A stretch of DNA of 64,000 nucleotides from the NCBI GenBank assembly GCA_945876755.1, contig CAMCPM010000007.1, forward strand, positions 53,082-117,081, in the 5' to 3' direction. Positions 1 to 8,928 of this stretch are shown here, in pieces; the stretch's first letter is position 1, and every line of letters begins with the position of its first letter. Under the pieces are notes generated by a model that had not been told where the DNA came from, did no database searches, and worked only from the letters and a program-made list of their open reading frames with translations. Origin of the DNA: an uncultured Clostridia bacterium (GTDB lineage Bacteria > Bacillota > Clostridia > Oscillospirales > Ruminococcaceae). The position numbers were made by a program, and so were the translations under genes.

Positions 1-2
1 AA

Positions 3-470
3 ATTCCCTACGACCCGAAAAAGGTCATTGAAGCTCTCAATAAGAGAAGCGCCGCAGGAAAGACCTTCTCAATCGTTGCGGTCGCAGAGGGCGCATTTGA
101 TGTTGAAGAAGCCGAAATGAAGAAAAAGGAACGTGCAAAGAAGCGTCAGGAGCAAGGCATCACCACAGCTACGAACCGCCTTGCAGCACAGATACAGCAG
201 GGTACGGGTATTGACACAAGAGTTTGCGTTCCGGGACATATGCTCAGAGGCGGAAGCCCTTCGGCATACGACAGAGTGCTTGCAACAAAGTTCGGCGTCC
301 GTGCAGCAAAGCTTATCGAGCAGGAAAAGTACGGCTATTCCGTTGCAATGGTAAAGAGCGCCATTACCGAAAATCCACTTAAAGAGGTTGCGGGAAAGAC
401 CAAATTCGTTACCGAGGACCATCAGCTTGTAGTCACCGCAAGACATCTGGGAATTTCCTTCGGCGACTGA
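3..470 (+). CDS. pfkA: 6-phosphofructokinase, C-terminal part
   Basis: This is the last 155 codons of a phosphofructokinase, cut by the window start. The enzyme phosphorylates fructose 6-phosphate to the 1,6-bisphosphate in glycolysis. The open frame runs from base 3 and shows the family's VAVAEGA segment followed by a GGSPSAYDR-like segment (LRGGSPSAYDRVLATKFG), which lies in the conserved sugar-binding C-terminal half. The phosphoryl-donor site is upstream of the window, so ATP and pyrophosphate dependence cannot be told apart. A GC-rich hairpin follows 25 bp after the stop. Confidence 0.9.
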   Translation: MPYDPKKVIEALNKRSAAGKTFSIVAVAEGAFDVEEAEMKKKERAKKRQEQGITTATNRLAAQIQQGTGIDTRVCVPGHMLRGGSPSAYDRVLATKFGVRAAKLIEQEKYGYSVAMVKSAITENPLKEVAGKTKFVTEDHQLVVTARHLGISFGD

Positions 471-493
471 ACTGATAATTAATATAAATTTCC

Positions 494-517
494 GGGGGCG
501 GATATTATATCCGTCCC
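494..517 (+). terminator. Probable terminator after pfkA
   Basis: A stem GGGGCGGATAT pairs with ATATCCGTCCC across a one-base centre, with one G-U pair. It is followed by an A/T-rich stretch rather than a clean T run. A similar GGGGCGGAT hairpin lies behind gyrA, so this may be a repeated intergenic hairpin serving as terminator. Confidence 0.5.
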
Positions 518-545
518 TAAATATTTTATCCACGCACATATATAC

Positions 546-574
546 TTGACCGCAAATCAATATTGTGCTAAAAT
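546..574 (+). promoter_or_regulatory. Sigma-A type promoter for the C39-like protein gene
   Basis: TTGACC at 546-551 and TAAAAT at 569-574 are separated by 17 bp, about 65 bp before the chosen start codon at 640. Confidence 0.6.
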
Positions 575-639
575 AACAACGGTTTATGTCGTTTTTTAGG
601 GACACGACCTTATTATTTTTTAAGGACAGGTATCGACCC

Positions 640-1893
640 ATGAAATATTTTAAACACATACTGATTTTGTGCATTATAATATGTGCCTTGGCTTTTTCCG
701 CAATAACGGCAGTACCCGTTTATGCCGATAACGAAAGCCGTTCTGTACATCTAAAAAGCGAAGATATTGAATTTTCCCTCAGCGTAACGGATTGCTCCGA
801 CGGCAAAAACAACGGAAAAATAACCTGCACAATAGAAGATACGGGGAATAGCGACGTGTACTTCATCAGCTTCAACGCAGGCAAAAAGTACCGCAAAATG
901 TCGGGAACAAAATTTACGCTTAAAGAGCTGAAAGCAGGAAGCTATTCGGTCCGTGTGATGAAAAACAATGATAACGCTTCCGCTTCCGATATCTGCACGG
1001 TATATGTGGGAGACAGTTCAGACAGCCGTTCCATAGACATTCACACCGTAAGCTGCGGAGAAAAAATTTATAAGGACGGAAAAATAAAAATATATATTGA
1101 TAATTATAAAGACGACTCCGACAGAGAATACGAATATACAGCAAACGACGGAAAAACCTGGAGACCTATGAAAAGCAAAAGCATAACCGTCACAAATCTT
1201 AAAAGTGGAAGCCGCAAAATTGCAGTCAGGGATAAAAACGATACCTCTTATTGCTCTACGGAAATAACAGTAAAAGTTCCCGAGGCTGAAGCCGGAACTT
1301 CAAGATATATAAAAGTGGATAATATCCTCCAGCTGCCGGAGCTTCCGACAGGCTGCGAAATAACCTCGCTTACCATGCTGCTTAATCATATCGGATTTAA
1401 GGCTGACAAAAGAAATCTTGCGGACAATTATCTTCCCATGGGCGAATACCGCGCTTCGGATTTCAAAAAGGTTTTTGTAGGCAATCCCCACAGTACATAT
1501 GCTTACGGCTGCCTTTCGGAAGCAATAGTGGAAGCCGCCGAAAAATATCTTGAAAAATACGATAAAAATTCCGAATGGAAGGTAAAGAATATTACAGGCT
1601 GTACAGCCGAATCGCTTTATGCCGCCATAGATAGCGGAAATCCGGTCATTGTGTGGGCGACCGCGGATATGGCAGAACCGCAGGAGGGCTATAAATGGAC
1701 AGTAGCGGAAACGGGAAAGGAAGTCACCTGGACTCGCTATGAGCATTGCCTCCTGCTTACAGGGTACAATAAGGAAAAGCAGGTCGTGTATATGAACGAC
1801 CCTATGAGCGGCAGAAAAAAATACGATATGAAGCTGTTTGAGAAACGGTTCAGACAAATGGGCAGCAATGCAGTCATAATTGAAAAAAAATAA
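640..1893 (+). CDS. Secreted C39-like (papain-fold) peptidase family protein
   Basis: A 417-residue exported protein. The start at 640 is chosen because AAGGACAGG lies just before it and the next residues (MKYFKHILILCIII...) form a typical signal peptide ending near VYA. The middle third is lysine/aspartate-rich with two similar beta-rich segments that resemble repeats. The C-terminal 180 residues match the Peptidase_C39_2 family: the likely catalytic Cys239 in PTGCEITS, and His369 in YEHCLLLTGY followed by VVYMNDPMSG. Family members are extracellular cysteine proteases or amidases, but many have unknown substrates. The GH43 gene starts 11 bp downstream, so the two may be co-transcribed. Confidence 0.8.
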   Translation: MKYFKHILILCIIICALAFSAITAVPVYADNESRSVHLKSEDIEFSLSVTDCSDGKNNGKITCTIEDTGNSDVYFISFNAGKKYRKMSGTKFTLKELKAGSYSVRVMKNNDNASASDICTVYVGDSSDSRSIDIHTVSCGEKIYKDGKIKIYIDNYKDDSDREYEYTANDGKTWRPMKSKSITVTNLKSGSRKIAVRDKNDTSYCSTEITVKVPEAEAGTSRYIKVDNILQLPELPTGCEITSLTMLLNHIGFKADKRNLADNYLPMGEYRASDFKKVFVGNPHSTYAYGCLSEAIVEAAEKYLEKYDKNSEWKVKNITGCTAESLYAAIDSGNPVIVWATADMAEPQEGYKWTVAETGKEVTWTRYEHCLLLTGYNKEKQVVYMNDPMSGRKKYDMKLFEKRFRQMGSNAVIIEKK

Positions 1894-1904
1894 GGAGAAT
1901 TTTT

Positions 1905-3374
1905 ATGATTTACACAAACCCGGTATTAAAAGGCTTTTACCCCGACCCCAGCGTGTGCAGAGCAAACGATAAGTATTATATGGTGTGCAGCTCGTTCCAG
2001 TATTTCCCCGGAGTTCCGCTTTTCGATAGCGAAGATTTAGTCAACTGGAAGCAGATAGGACACGTCCTCACACGGAAAAGTCAGGTAATGCTTGAAAAGA
2101 TAAACAGCTCGGGCGGCGTTTTTGCGCCGACTATCCGCTACAACAGCGGACGTTTTTACATGGTGACCACCAACGACACCACACACGAAAATTTCTACGT
2201 TTACACCGATGATATTTACGGCGAATGGTCTGAGCCTATCACAGTAAAACAGGGCGGCATCGACCCCTCCCTCTACTTTGAAAACGGCAGAACATATTTC
2301 ATGAGCAACGGCAGCGACGATAACGGCATAAACGGAGTTACCCAGTGTGAAATTAATATCGAAACTGGCGAAAAGCTGTCCGCAAGCAAGTGTATCTGGC
2401 AAGGCTCCGGCGGACGTTACCTTGAAAGCCCCCATATGTACAAGATAGGCGAATATTATTACCTTATGGCAGCCGAAGGCGGCACCGAGTATGGCCATAT
2501 GATAACCTATGCCCGTTCCAAGTCGGTGTGGGGACCTTTTGAGAACTATCCGCATAATCCCGTTCTGACAAACCGCAACAAAGCGCCCTTTATCATACAG
2601 GGCATAGGCCACGGCGACCTTATCGAGGACTATAACGGCAGCTGGCATATCCTCTGTCTTGGCTTCCGTCAGATACATATGTGGATGCCCTATCACAATC
2701 TGGGACGTGAAGTTTTCCTCATTCCTGCACAGTTTGATAAGGACGGCTGGTTCACCGCAGGCACAGACGGCACCTGCGCCGAAAGCTATGAGCTTGATGG
2801 CAATTTTGCACAGGATTTCAAGAGAAACTACACCTTTGAAAATACCGATTGGAATATCGACTGGTGCTATCTACGCCACCCGAAGCTTGAAAACTACAAG
2901 CTTTCGGCAGACAAAGCAGTCCTGCACGGAACGGATATTACCCTTGATAATACCGATTCCCCCACCTTTATCGGTATGCGTCAAAGGGACTTCAAGCTTG
3001 ACCTTTCAGTAAACGTATCCGTTGACAGCGGAGAAGCAGGCGTGACAGTCTATATGTGCGAGGACGAGCATTACGAAGTCGCCCTGCGTAAGACGGACAG
3101 CGGCTTTGAAGCCGTGCTGAAATTGAATATCGGCGGCATAAAGCATATACAGACCGCCGTGCCTGTTCCTTCGGGCAGCGCAAAGCTGAGAATAACAGCA
3201 GATAATCTTTTCTATAACTTCTATGTCGGCGATATTCATCTCGGTTTTGGACAGACAAAATACCTCACAAGCGAGGTATCGGGCGGATTTACCGGAGTTG
3301 TTATCGGACTTTATGCCGCCGGCGGAAACACAGCGGTATTTGAGAATTTCACCCTTGATTATCCGGAAGAATAG
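1905..3374 (+). CDS. Glycoside hydrolase family 43 (beta-xylosidase/arabinofuranosidase type)
   Basis: A 489-residue GH43 enzyme without a signal peptide, so probably cytoplasmic and acting on imported xylo- or arabino-oligosaccharides. The N-terminal five-bladed propeller carries the catalytic triad expected for the family: base Asp14 in YPDPS, pKa-modulating Asp120 in GGIDPSLYF and acid Glu174 in YLESPHMYK. From about residue 310 a second beta-sandwich domain of the GH43 C2 type follows (IGMRQRDFKLDLSV...). RBS AAGGAGAAT precedes ATG by 5-6 bp. Exact substrate (xylose versus arabinose) cannot be read from sequence alone. Confidence 0.9.
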   Translation: MIYTNPVLKGFYPDPSVCRANDKYYMVCSSFQYFPGVPLFDSEDLVNWKQIGHVLTRKSQVMLEKINSSGGVFAPTIRYNSGRFYMVTTNDTTHENFYVYTDDIYGEWSEPITVKQGGIDPSLYFENGRTYFMSNGSDDNGINGVTQCEINIETGEKLSASKCIWQGSGGRYLESPHMYKIGEYYYLMAAEGGTEYGHMITYARSKSVWGPFENYPHNPVLTNRNKAPFIIQGIGHGDLIEDYNGSWHILCLGFRQIHMWMPYHNLGREVFLIPAQFDKDGWFTAGTDGTCAESYELDGNFAQDFKRNYTFENTDWNIDWCYLRHPKLENYKLSADKAVLHGTDITLDNTDSPTFIGMRQRDFKLDLSVNVSVDSGEAGVTVYMCEDEHYEVALRKTDSGFEAVLKLNIGGIKHIQTAVPVPSGSAKLRITADNLFYNFYVGDIHLGFGQTKYLTSEVSGGFTGVVIGLYAAGGNTAVFENFTLDYPEE

Positions 3375-3383
3375 CAGTATCTT

Positions 3384-3698
3384 CTATTCGGCTTTCTGCA
3401 AAAGCTCCCCTACTTCTGAGGGTTTCAGCACCCTTCCCTGAGAAACGACCTTTTCGTTCACCACGATAACAGGCATACTCATAACGCCGTATTCGGCAAT
3501 TTTCGCCATGTCGGTGATATACTCCGCCTCAACGGGAATGCTCATAACTTCAAGAGCCTTTTTAACATTCTCAAGCTGTCTGTGGCAGTTTTTGCAGCCT
3601 GCCCCCAGCACCTTTACACTTTTTATCTTTGCGATAAGCGCCTTGTCAACAGGGCGCTTTTTTTCTTCCGTATTTTTCATAAAACCAAACAATGACAT
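3384..3698 (-). CDS. Small thioredoxin-fold redox protein
   Basis: A 104-residue protein of the small-thioredoxin/'redox-active disulfide protein 2' family. The CxxC pair is C35-K-N-C38 in LGAGCKNCHRQ, followed by the family's cis-Pro segment MSMPVIVVNEKVV. It is the last gene of a four-gene leftward operon behind an ArsR regulator and directly follows the permease gene. Such proteins often accompany UPF0718 permeases and may reduce a substrate or a cysteine of the transporter. That role is inference. Confidence 0.85.
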   Translation of the reverse strand: MSLFGFMKNTEEKKRPVDKALIAKIKSVKVLGAGCKNCHRQLENVKKALEVMSIPVEAEYITDMAKIAEYGVMSMPVIVVNEKVVSQGRVLKPSEVGELLQKAE

Positions 3699-3709
3699 AA
3701 TAAAACCTC

Positions 3710-4723
3710 CTAAATAATAAAGCCTTGAATTGCATTAAAGAAATATCCCACAATGATTATGCCCACCGTACAAACTGCAATGAAAATACCCAACAGCTTC
3801 GGCTTGACCGCTTTCCGAAGCATTATCATTGACGGCAGAGAAAGTGTCGTTACCGCCATCATAAAGGACAGCACCACACCCAGCAGCGCACCCTTTGCAA
3901 GCAATGCTTCGGCGATCGGGATAGTACCGAAAATGTCGGCATACATTGGAACACCCGCAGCCGTTGCAATAATAACGCCCAACGGATTATTGTCACCGAG
4001 AATATTAACGATAAATTCCTCCGGTATCCAGTTGTGGATAACAGCACCTATGCCAACGCCAATGAGAACATATGGGAAAACCTTTTTCGCCGTTGTACAT
4101 ACCTGCTCAAAGGCATATTTCGCACGATCCTTGAAATGCAGCTCCTCCTGCGGAACGTCAAGGCTTTTAGCGTTTCGTATAAACTCCTCAACCTGATTTT
4201 CAAGATGCAGCTTTTCGATAAGCGTACCGCCTGCGACAGCAATGACAAGTCCCACGATAACGTAGATAACAGCGACCTTCCAGCCGAAAATACTCATCAG
4301 CAGCACAAGTGAGCCAAGGTCGACCATAGGCGAAGAAATAAGGAATGAGAATGTTACGCCAAGGGGCAGACCTGCGCTTGTAAATCCCATAAAAAGCGGT
4401 ATGGACGAACAGGAGCAGAATGGCGTTACCGTACCCAGCAGAGCAGCAATAATATTTGCCCAAATACCGTGAAAACGCCCAAGTATCTTTTTTGTCCGTT
4501 CCGGCGGAAAATAGCTTTGAATGTACGAGATAACGAATATCAGTACACCCAGCAGTACCATAATTTTTATCATGTCATAGATGAAAAATCTCACGCTGCC
4601 GCCGACCTTTCCGCTTGTGTCAAGACCGAGAGCGTTCAGCACCGAGCCGATAAGCCTGTTCAGCCAAGCCATGCCAAGTATCTCAGACTGGAAAAAATCC
4701 CAGACTGTTTTTATCGTTCCCAT
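3710..4723 (-). CDS. UPF0718/ArsP-type membrane permease
   Basis: A 337-residue membrane protein with about eight hydrophobic segments. It belongs to PF03773, which includes the trivalent organoarsenical exporter ArsP. The signature FCSCSSIPL (Cys103, Cys105) and a second half-repeat around GVIIATAAGVPMYADIFGTIPIAE are visible. The context, an ArsR-type regulator with a CxC metal-binding motif plus a small thioredoxin, supports export of a thiol-reactive metalloid or metal species. The actual substrate is unknown. Stop and start of the neighbouring thioredoxin gene are 11 bp apart. Confidence 0.85.
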   Translation of the reverse strand: MGTIKTVWDFFQSEILGMAWLNRLIGSVLNALGLDTSGKVGGSVRFFIYDMIKIMVLLGVLIFVISYIQSYFPPERTKKILGRFHGIWANIIAALLGTVTPFCSCSSIPLFMGFTSAGLPLGVTFSFLISSPMVDLGSLVLLMSIFGWKVAVIYVIVGLVIAVAGGTLIEKLHLENQVEEFIRNAKSLDVPQEELHFKDRAKYAFEQVCTTAKKVFPYVLIGVGIGAVIHNWIPEEFIVNILGDNNPLGVIIATAAGVPMYADIFGTIPIAEALLAKGALLGVVLSFMMAVTTLSLPSMIMLRKAVKPKLLGIFIAVCTVGIIIVGYFFNAIQGFII

Positions 4724-4767
4724 AATAATTATACCTTTCTATGTATGAATCTTAATAGGTTTGCCTG

Positions 4768-5211
4768 CTATTCATAATCGGCAAGGATGCTTTCCAGTAT
4801 TTCCACAGCACTTTTTATTGCTTTGGGACAAACCTCACCGAACAACCCCTTTTCCTTTATACAAGCCATTTCGTCGGGCTTTGAAAGGTCATACCCCAGC
4901 AGGTCGCGGCAGACAATTGAACCGTTAGCTTCCTTGTACCGCTTTGTATATTCAACAGCAATTGAATACGCCCTTGACTTCTGCTCACAGTCGGCAGAAT
5001 CAAAATGACCGTATTTCAGTCCCAGAACCATCAGTGCCCCCGAAACCGCACCGCATATCTCACCGTTTCTTGCGCCTCCGCCGAATGACGTGCCAAGCAT
5101 TAACGCAAGCTTTTCGTCAAGCCCGAAATCAGGCGCAAACGCCGTAAGCACCGCCTGAGAACAATTGAAATTATTTGAGAAAAGCTCCAAAGCCTTATCT
5201 GTTTTATTCAT
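4768..5211 (-). CDS. C_GCAxxG_C_C family redox protein
   Basis: A 147-residue soluble protein of the C_GCAxxG_C_C family. It shows the NCSQAVLTAF start, the GTSFGGGARNGEICGAVSGALMVLG core that gives the family its name, and downstream cysteines in IVCRDLLG and EVCPKAIK. Members bind a metal or form redox disulfides, with no firmly established reaction. It sits between arsR and the permease in the same operon, 16 bp after arsR. Confidence 0.85.
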   Translation of the reverse strand: MNKTDKALELFSNNFNCSQAVLTAFAPDFGLDEKLALMLGTSFGGGARNGEICGAVSGALMVLGLKYGHFDSADCEQKSRAYSIAVEYTKRYKEANGSIVCRDLLGYDLSKPDEMACIKEKGLFGEVCPKAIKSAVEILESILADYE

Positions 5212-5227
5212 TGTATTTTTCCTCCTT

Positions 5228-5503
5228 TTAATTTTTCAGCGAAACAAGATATTCCTGCGCACGTTCTATCCCTGCTTTGGAAATTGAATAATGCATCCAC
5301 TTTCCCTCTTTTCGCCCCGTAACAATACCGCTGTCGCAGAGTATTTTCATATGGTGCGAAAGAGTCGGCTGAGTGATATTCAATTCTTCAAGCAGCCTGC
5401 AAGCGCATTTTTCGCCGCCCTGCAAAAGCTGTAATATCCTTATACGGTTTTCATCGCAGAACGCCTTAAAAATGACCGCCGCCTTTTTTGCGTCAATATC
5501 CAT
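5228..5503 (-). CDS. arsR: ArsR/SmtB-family repressor
   Basis: A winged-helix regulator of about 91 residues. The start at 5503 is preferred because GAGGTG lies five bases before it; a GTG two codons upstream is possible. It carries CACRLLEEL, the ELCVCDL-like metal-sensing helix with two cysteines, and the recognition helix TQPTLSHHMKIL. Family members are released from DNA by As(III), Sb(III) or other thiophilic metals. It heads the operon arsR/C_GCAxxG/permease/thioredoxin and very likely represses it through the palindrome overlapping the promoter. Confidence 0.9.
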   Translation of the reverse strand: MDIDAKKAAVIFKAFCDENRIRILQLLQGGEKCACRLLEELNITQPTLSHHMKILCDSGIVTGRKEGKWMHYSISKAGIERAQEYLVSLKN

Positions 5504-5518
5504 ACCCACACCTCATAT

Positions 5519-5566
5519 TGATAAATTTCTATATATCATTATACACAACAGATAGAAAAATGTCAA
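5519..5566 (-). promoter_or_regulatory. arsR operon promoter with candidate operator
   Basis: Read leftward, TTGACA (5561-5566) and TATAAT (5538-5543) are perfect consensus hexamers 17 bp apart. The palindrome TGATA-N10-TATCA (5519-5538) abuts the -10 element, and ArsR proteins bind such AT-rich inverted repeats. Confidence 0.75.
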
Positions 5567-5728
5567 TATATAATGTAAAAAAACTTGCAAAAGCGCAGAA
5601 TATCCGCTTTTCCTGTGTCTCCCGTACCTTAATGCTGTATAGTTATATACTTTTTGCCTTAATTTTTTGTTAATATCTTATTCTTTTTGTCAGAAAGAGA
5701 AAAACTGATCTTTTCACCCTTTTGGGTG

Positions 5729-5757
5729 TTGAAAAATAAAAAAAGAAATGATATAAT
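5729..5757 (+). promoter_or_regulatory. Promoter of the GT8/surface-protein operon
   Basis: TTGAAA (5729-5734) and TATAAT (5752-5757) are spaced by 17 bp. A small hairpin CACCCttttGGGTG lies just upstream. Confidence 0.7.
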
Positions 5758-5804
5758 AACTATGTATAATTCAAATTTATGGCAAAAGAGGCGGTGATCT
5801 ATCC

Positions 5805-6686
5805 GTGGAAAAAAATAACCCCATAACCTTGTGCTATGCCTCGGACGAAAACTACGCTCCCCATATGACAGTGTCGATATATTCGCTGATGTGCAACGCG
5901 GATAAGTCAAGACAGTATGAGATAATCATCCTGCACAGCGAGCTTTCGGAACAAAGCAAAGAAAAGCTTCTGCGCATTTCTGAGAAATTCCCGAACTTCA
6001 CGGTGCGGTTCGTTGATATGTCCACCGTCCACGATAGCGTAAAGGATAGAGTAAGCACCTACATCACCGCCGCCACAAACTACCGCCTTTTCATTCTGGG
6101 TGAGCTTTTCGGGGATTACGACCGAGTGCTTTATATCGACTGCGATACAATTATTGAGGGCGACATATCAGAACTTTACGATATGAACCTTGAGGGCAGA
6201 GCCATAGCCGCCGCGGAAATGGTTGAAGCTCGCCACTATATCCGCACAAAAAGAGCCCTTTTCTATGACGGAACGCCCTACAATTTCACCGACTACTGCA
6301 CAAAAATACTTGAAATAAAGCATATCGAAAGATACTTCAATGCAGGAGTCATACTTTTCGACCTTAAACGCTGCCGCAAGCTTACCTCGGATAAAGCGGC
6401 GGTAGAGCTTCTCAACCGCAAAAAGTGGATATACAACGACCAGGACACGCTTAATATCCTTTTCAACGACAGCGTGAAAATGCTTGACCTGAAATGGAAC
6501 TACACCCACAATATCGAGCAGTTCTGCACCTCCCGCAAGCCCACCACACGGGAGCTTTTCGCCGACGCCCGACGAACGGAATACGGCGTTATCCATTTTA
6601 TAAGCTCAAAAAAACCATGGCATGCTGATGTTGCCCTCGGGGAACATTATCATAAATATCAAAAACAATTACAGGAGGTAATTTAA
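5805..6686 (+). CDS. Glycosyltransferase family 8
   Basis: A 293-residue GT-A fold enzyme starting at GTG, with GAGGCGGTGAT eight or so bases upstream. It has the opening strand ITLCYASDENYAPHMTVSIYSL, the metal/UDP-sugar-binding DxD motif Asp112-Cys-Asp114 in YIDCDTIIEGD, and the family's YFNAGVILFDLKRCR block. GT8 members of this type (general stress protein A-like, LPS glucosyl/galactosyltransferase-like) transfer hexose from UDP-sugar. It is followed after one base by a secreted surface protein. Glycosylation of that protein or of a cell-surface polymer is a reasonable but unproven idea. Confidence 0.88.
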   Translation: MEKNNPITLCYASDENYAPHMTVSIYSLMCNADKSRQYEIIILHSELSEQSKEKLLRISEKFPNFTVRFVDMSTVHDSVKDRVSTYITAATNYRLFILGELFGDYDRVLYIDCDTIIEGDISELYDMNLEGRAIAAAEMVEARHYIRTKRALFYDGTPYNFTDYCTKILEIKHIERYFNAGVILFDLKRCRKLTSDKAAVELLNRKKWIYNDQDTLNILFNDSVKMLDLKWNYTHNIEQFCTSRKPTTRELFADARRTEYGVIHFISSKKPWHADVALGEHYHKYQKQLQEVI

Positions 6687-6687
6687 T

Positions 6688-8754
6688 ATGTCAGCGACTA
6701 AAAGAAGAAACCTGAAGAAAAAGATAATCGGCTGCCTTTGCCTTGCGGCAATAGCGGCAAGCATGACAGCAGCGCCATTTGTTCCCGTCATTTCGGATAT
6801 GGGCGTTATCAGCGCTTCGGCAGAAACACTTCAAGCGACTGTTGAACTGAACCGGATAGTTGATTACACAAGCAGCGCACCCGCAGGCGTTACCGTTAGC
6901 TATTACAACGATTCAAATTTCTATGAAATCCAACTGCAGGACGGCTATGATTACACCTTTACAGGCACCAACTCTGCCGATGTGCAGATATATGTTCCGA
7001 GTAGCGTAACCGCAACTATCAACTTTAATAATGCAACCATTATAAATAATGATGGTGAATATAGTACTACCGCCTACTCCGGATGTTTATCGCTTGGCGA
7101 CGGATGTTATATAAATAACACTGTGAAACCATTCTATGTTAGCGGTACTCTTTATGTAAGCGGCACTCTCAGCGTTGATACATATTCATACTACGGGAAT
7201 TGTTCTGTCTACCCCAACGTCAAGCACGGCATATCAGTGCCGCTTAAAGCAGGCAGCGGCACAATTGCCGGTTCTGACTTCTTTATCGTAAAATATGTTG
7301 ACGAAAACGGAAAGACTATCGACCAAAACTTTTATTTGAACGGCAATGTATATACTGTAACCACTCTTCCGAAATATTTTAGCACTTCTAACATTCAAAA
7401 AAGTATAGGTGATTTCCCCTGCCTTTCCTTTACAGGCGGAACAGTAAGCGGAGCTAAGACAGTCACAGCAAGAACGGCTCACACCGCCCCCGATTCAAAC
7501 GGCGACTGCGCAAACTGCGGCGAGCATATTGCAGACGTTGCAAAGATTTACACAGTTACCTTTGAAACAAACGGCGGCAGCGAAGTTACCGCAGCACAGG
7601 TAAACGACGGCAAAACGGTTTCCGAGCCGACAGCGCCCACAAAGGCAAAGGCTGATTTCGGCGGCTGGTATACTGACGAAGCATGCACCGTTCCCTATGA
7701 TTTCACCAAGCCTGTTACGGGCAACATCACCCTTTACGCAAAGTGGGATAAATGGGCGCCTAATTCCATTTTTGTCAATACTCCTCCTGCAAGAATAGTC
7801 TATATGGAGAAAGATAAATTTGACCCGAGAGGACTTGTGATCACCGTTGCCTATGAAAACGGCGAAACAGAAAATGTTGAATACAGCGAAGCAAACGCTT
7901 CCGAGTTTACATTCAGCCCAAGCGAGAACATTGCTCTGACCGATAAGTCAGTAACAATAACCTACGGCGGCAAAACCACGGAACAGGCAATAACCGTAAA
8001 CAGCATACCTCCTGCTACTCCTCCCTCAAACAATCAGAACCCAACTACAAAGCCTCCCGTCAGCAACAATAACGAACCTAAGATAGAGGGCGAAAACGGC
8101 AAATCCGGCTGGAACAGCGTTTCCGACAAAATAAGCAAAACTCCCGAGGGCGGCACAATTAAAGTCGATATGAACGGCACAACAGAGCTTCCCAAGGATA
8201 TTGTCAGCGATATCGCAGGCAAGGATATCGACCTTGTGCTTGACATGGGCAACGGCATTACATGGACAATAAACGGCAAGGACGTAACAAATCCGAAAGA
8301 TATAGACCTGAGCGTCACCGCAAATACAAATAATATTCCCGTGAGCATTATAAACAACGTTACAGGCGAGAAATATTCTATCCAGATATCTCTTGCCCAT
8401 GAGGGAGAATTCGGCTTCACAGCAACACTTACCATCGACCTCGGCAGCAAGAACAACGGCTTGTATGCAAATCTTTTCTACTATAATCCAAAGACCAAGG
8501 AACTGGAGTTCATGGATTACGGAAAGATAAGCGGCGGCAAAGCAGACCTTATCTTCACTCACGCCTCCGATTGGGCTATCGTTATCGACAAGGAGCCTCT
8601 CGGCGATGTTGACGATGTTTCCTCCGCAGCAGGCGCTTGGGCAGATAATGACAGCGTCGGCACAGCAGATAAGCCGGCAGTTTTCGTTATTCCCGTAATG
8701 GCAGCTGCCATTGGAACAGCAGTCTTTGTCCGCAGAAAGACAAAGAAACAGTAA
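6688..8754 (+). CDS. Secreted, membrane-anchored surface protein with InlB B-repeat
   Basis: A 688-residue protein with RBS AGGAGG and a long signal peptide (KKKIIGCLCLAAIAASM...). After a beta-rich N-terminal region comes a CxxC segment (GDCANCGEH). Next is one Listeria-Bacteroides (InlB B) repeat of about 70 residues (TVTFETNGGSEVTAAQ...GGWYTDEAC...LYAKW). A bacterial Ig-like segment and a linker rich in Pro/Asn follow. The C-terminus has the motif DVSSAAG, a hydrophobic helix and RRKTKKQ, so it is probably held in the membrane. There is no LPxTG. The gene directly follows the GT8 gene and ends before a strong terminator. Confidence 0.8.
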   Translation: MSATKRRNLKKKIIGCLCLAAIAASMTAAPFVPVISDMGVISASAETLQATVELNRIVDYTSSAPAGVTVSYYNDSNFYEIQLQDGYDYTFTGTNSADVQIYVPSSVTATINFNNATIINNDGEYSTTAYSGCLSLGDGCYINNTVKPFYVSGTLYVSGTLSVDTYSYYGNCSVYPNVKHGISVPLKAGSGTIAGSDFFIVKYVDENGKTIDQNFYLNGNVYTVTTLPKYFSTSNIQKSIGDFPCLSFTGGTVSGAKTVTARTAHTAPDSNGDCANCGEHIADVAKIYTVTFETNGGSEVTAAQVNDGKTVSEPTAPTKAKADFGGWYTDEACTVPYDFTKPVTGNITLYAKWDKWAPNSIFVNTPPARIVYMEKDKFDPRGLVITVAYENGETENVEYSEANASEFTFSPSENIALTDKSVTITYGGKTTEQAITVNSIPPATPPSNNQNPTTKPPVSNNNEPKIEGENGKSGWNSVSDKISKTPEGGTIKVDMNGTTELPKDIVSDIAGKDIDLVLDMGNGITWTINGKDVTNPKDIDLSVTANTNNIPVSIINNVTGEKYSIQISLAHEGEFGFTATLTIDLGSKNNGLYANLFYYNPKTKELEFMDYGKISGGKADLIFTHASDWAIVIDKEPLGDVDDVSSAAGAWADNDSVGTADKPAVFVIPVMAAAIGTAVFVRRKTKKQ

Positions 8755-8828
8755 TACGGATCTGTTATCAAAACCATTCCCCGTAAAAACAAGGTCAGAT
8801 TTTAGGGAATGACCGTATAGAAGAATTT

Positions 8829-8869
8829 AAGGGTACCGAGCGTCAAAGCTCGATACCCTTGATTTTTTT
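8829..8869 (+). terminator. Intrinsic terminator
   Basis: Thirteen-base arms (AAGGGTACCGAGC and GCTCGATACCCTT) with a six-base loop, then GATTTTTTTG. One C-A mismatch. It ends the GT8/surface-protein operon. Confidence 0.9.
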
Positions 8870-8928
8870 GCGGACTGCCAAAGGGGTCGCCCCTTTCAGG
8901 CTTTACCTTGTTTTTGTTTCCACGAAAT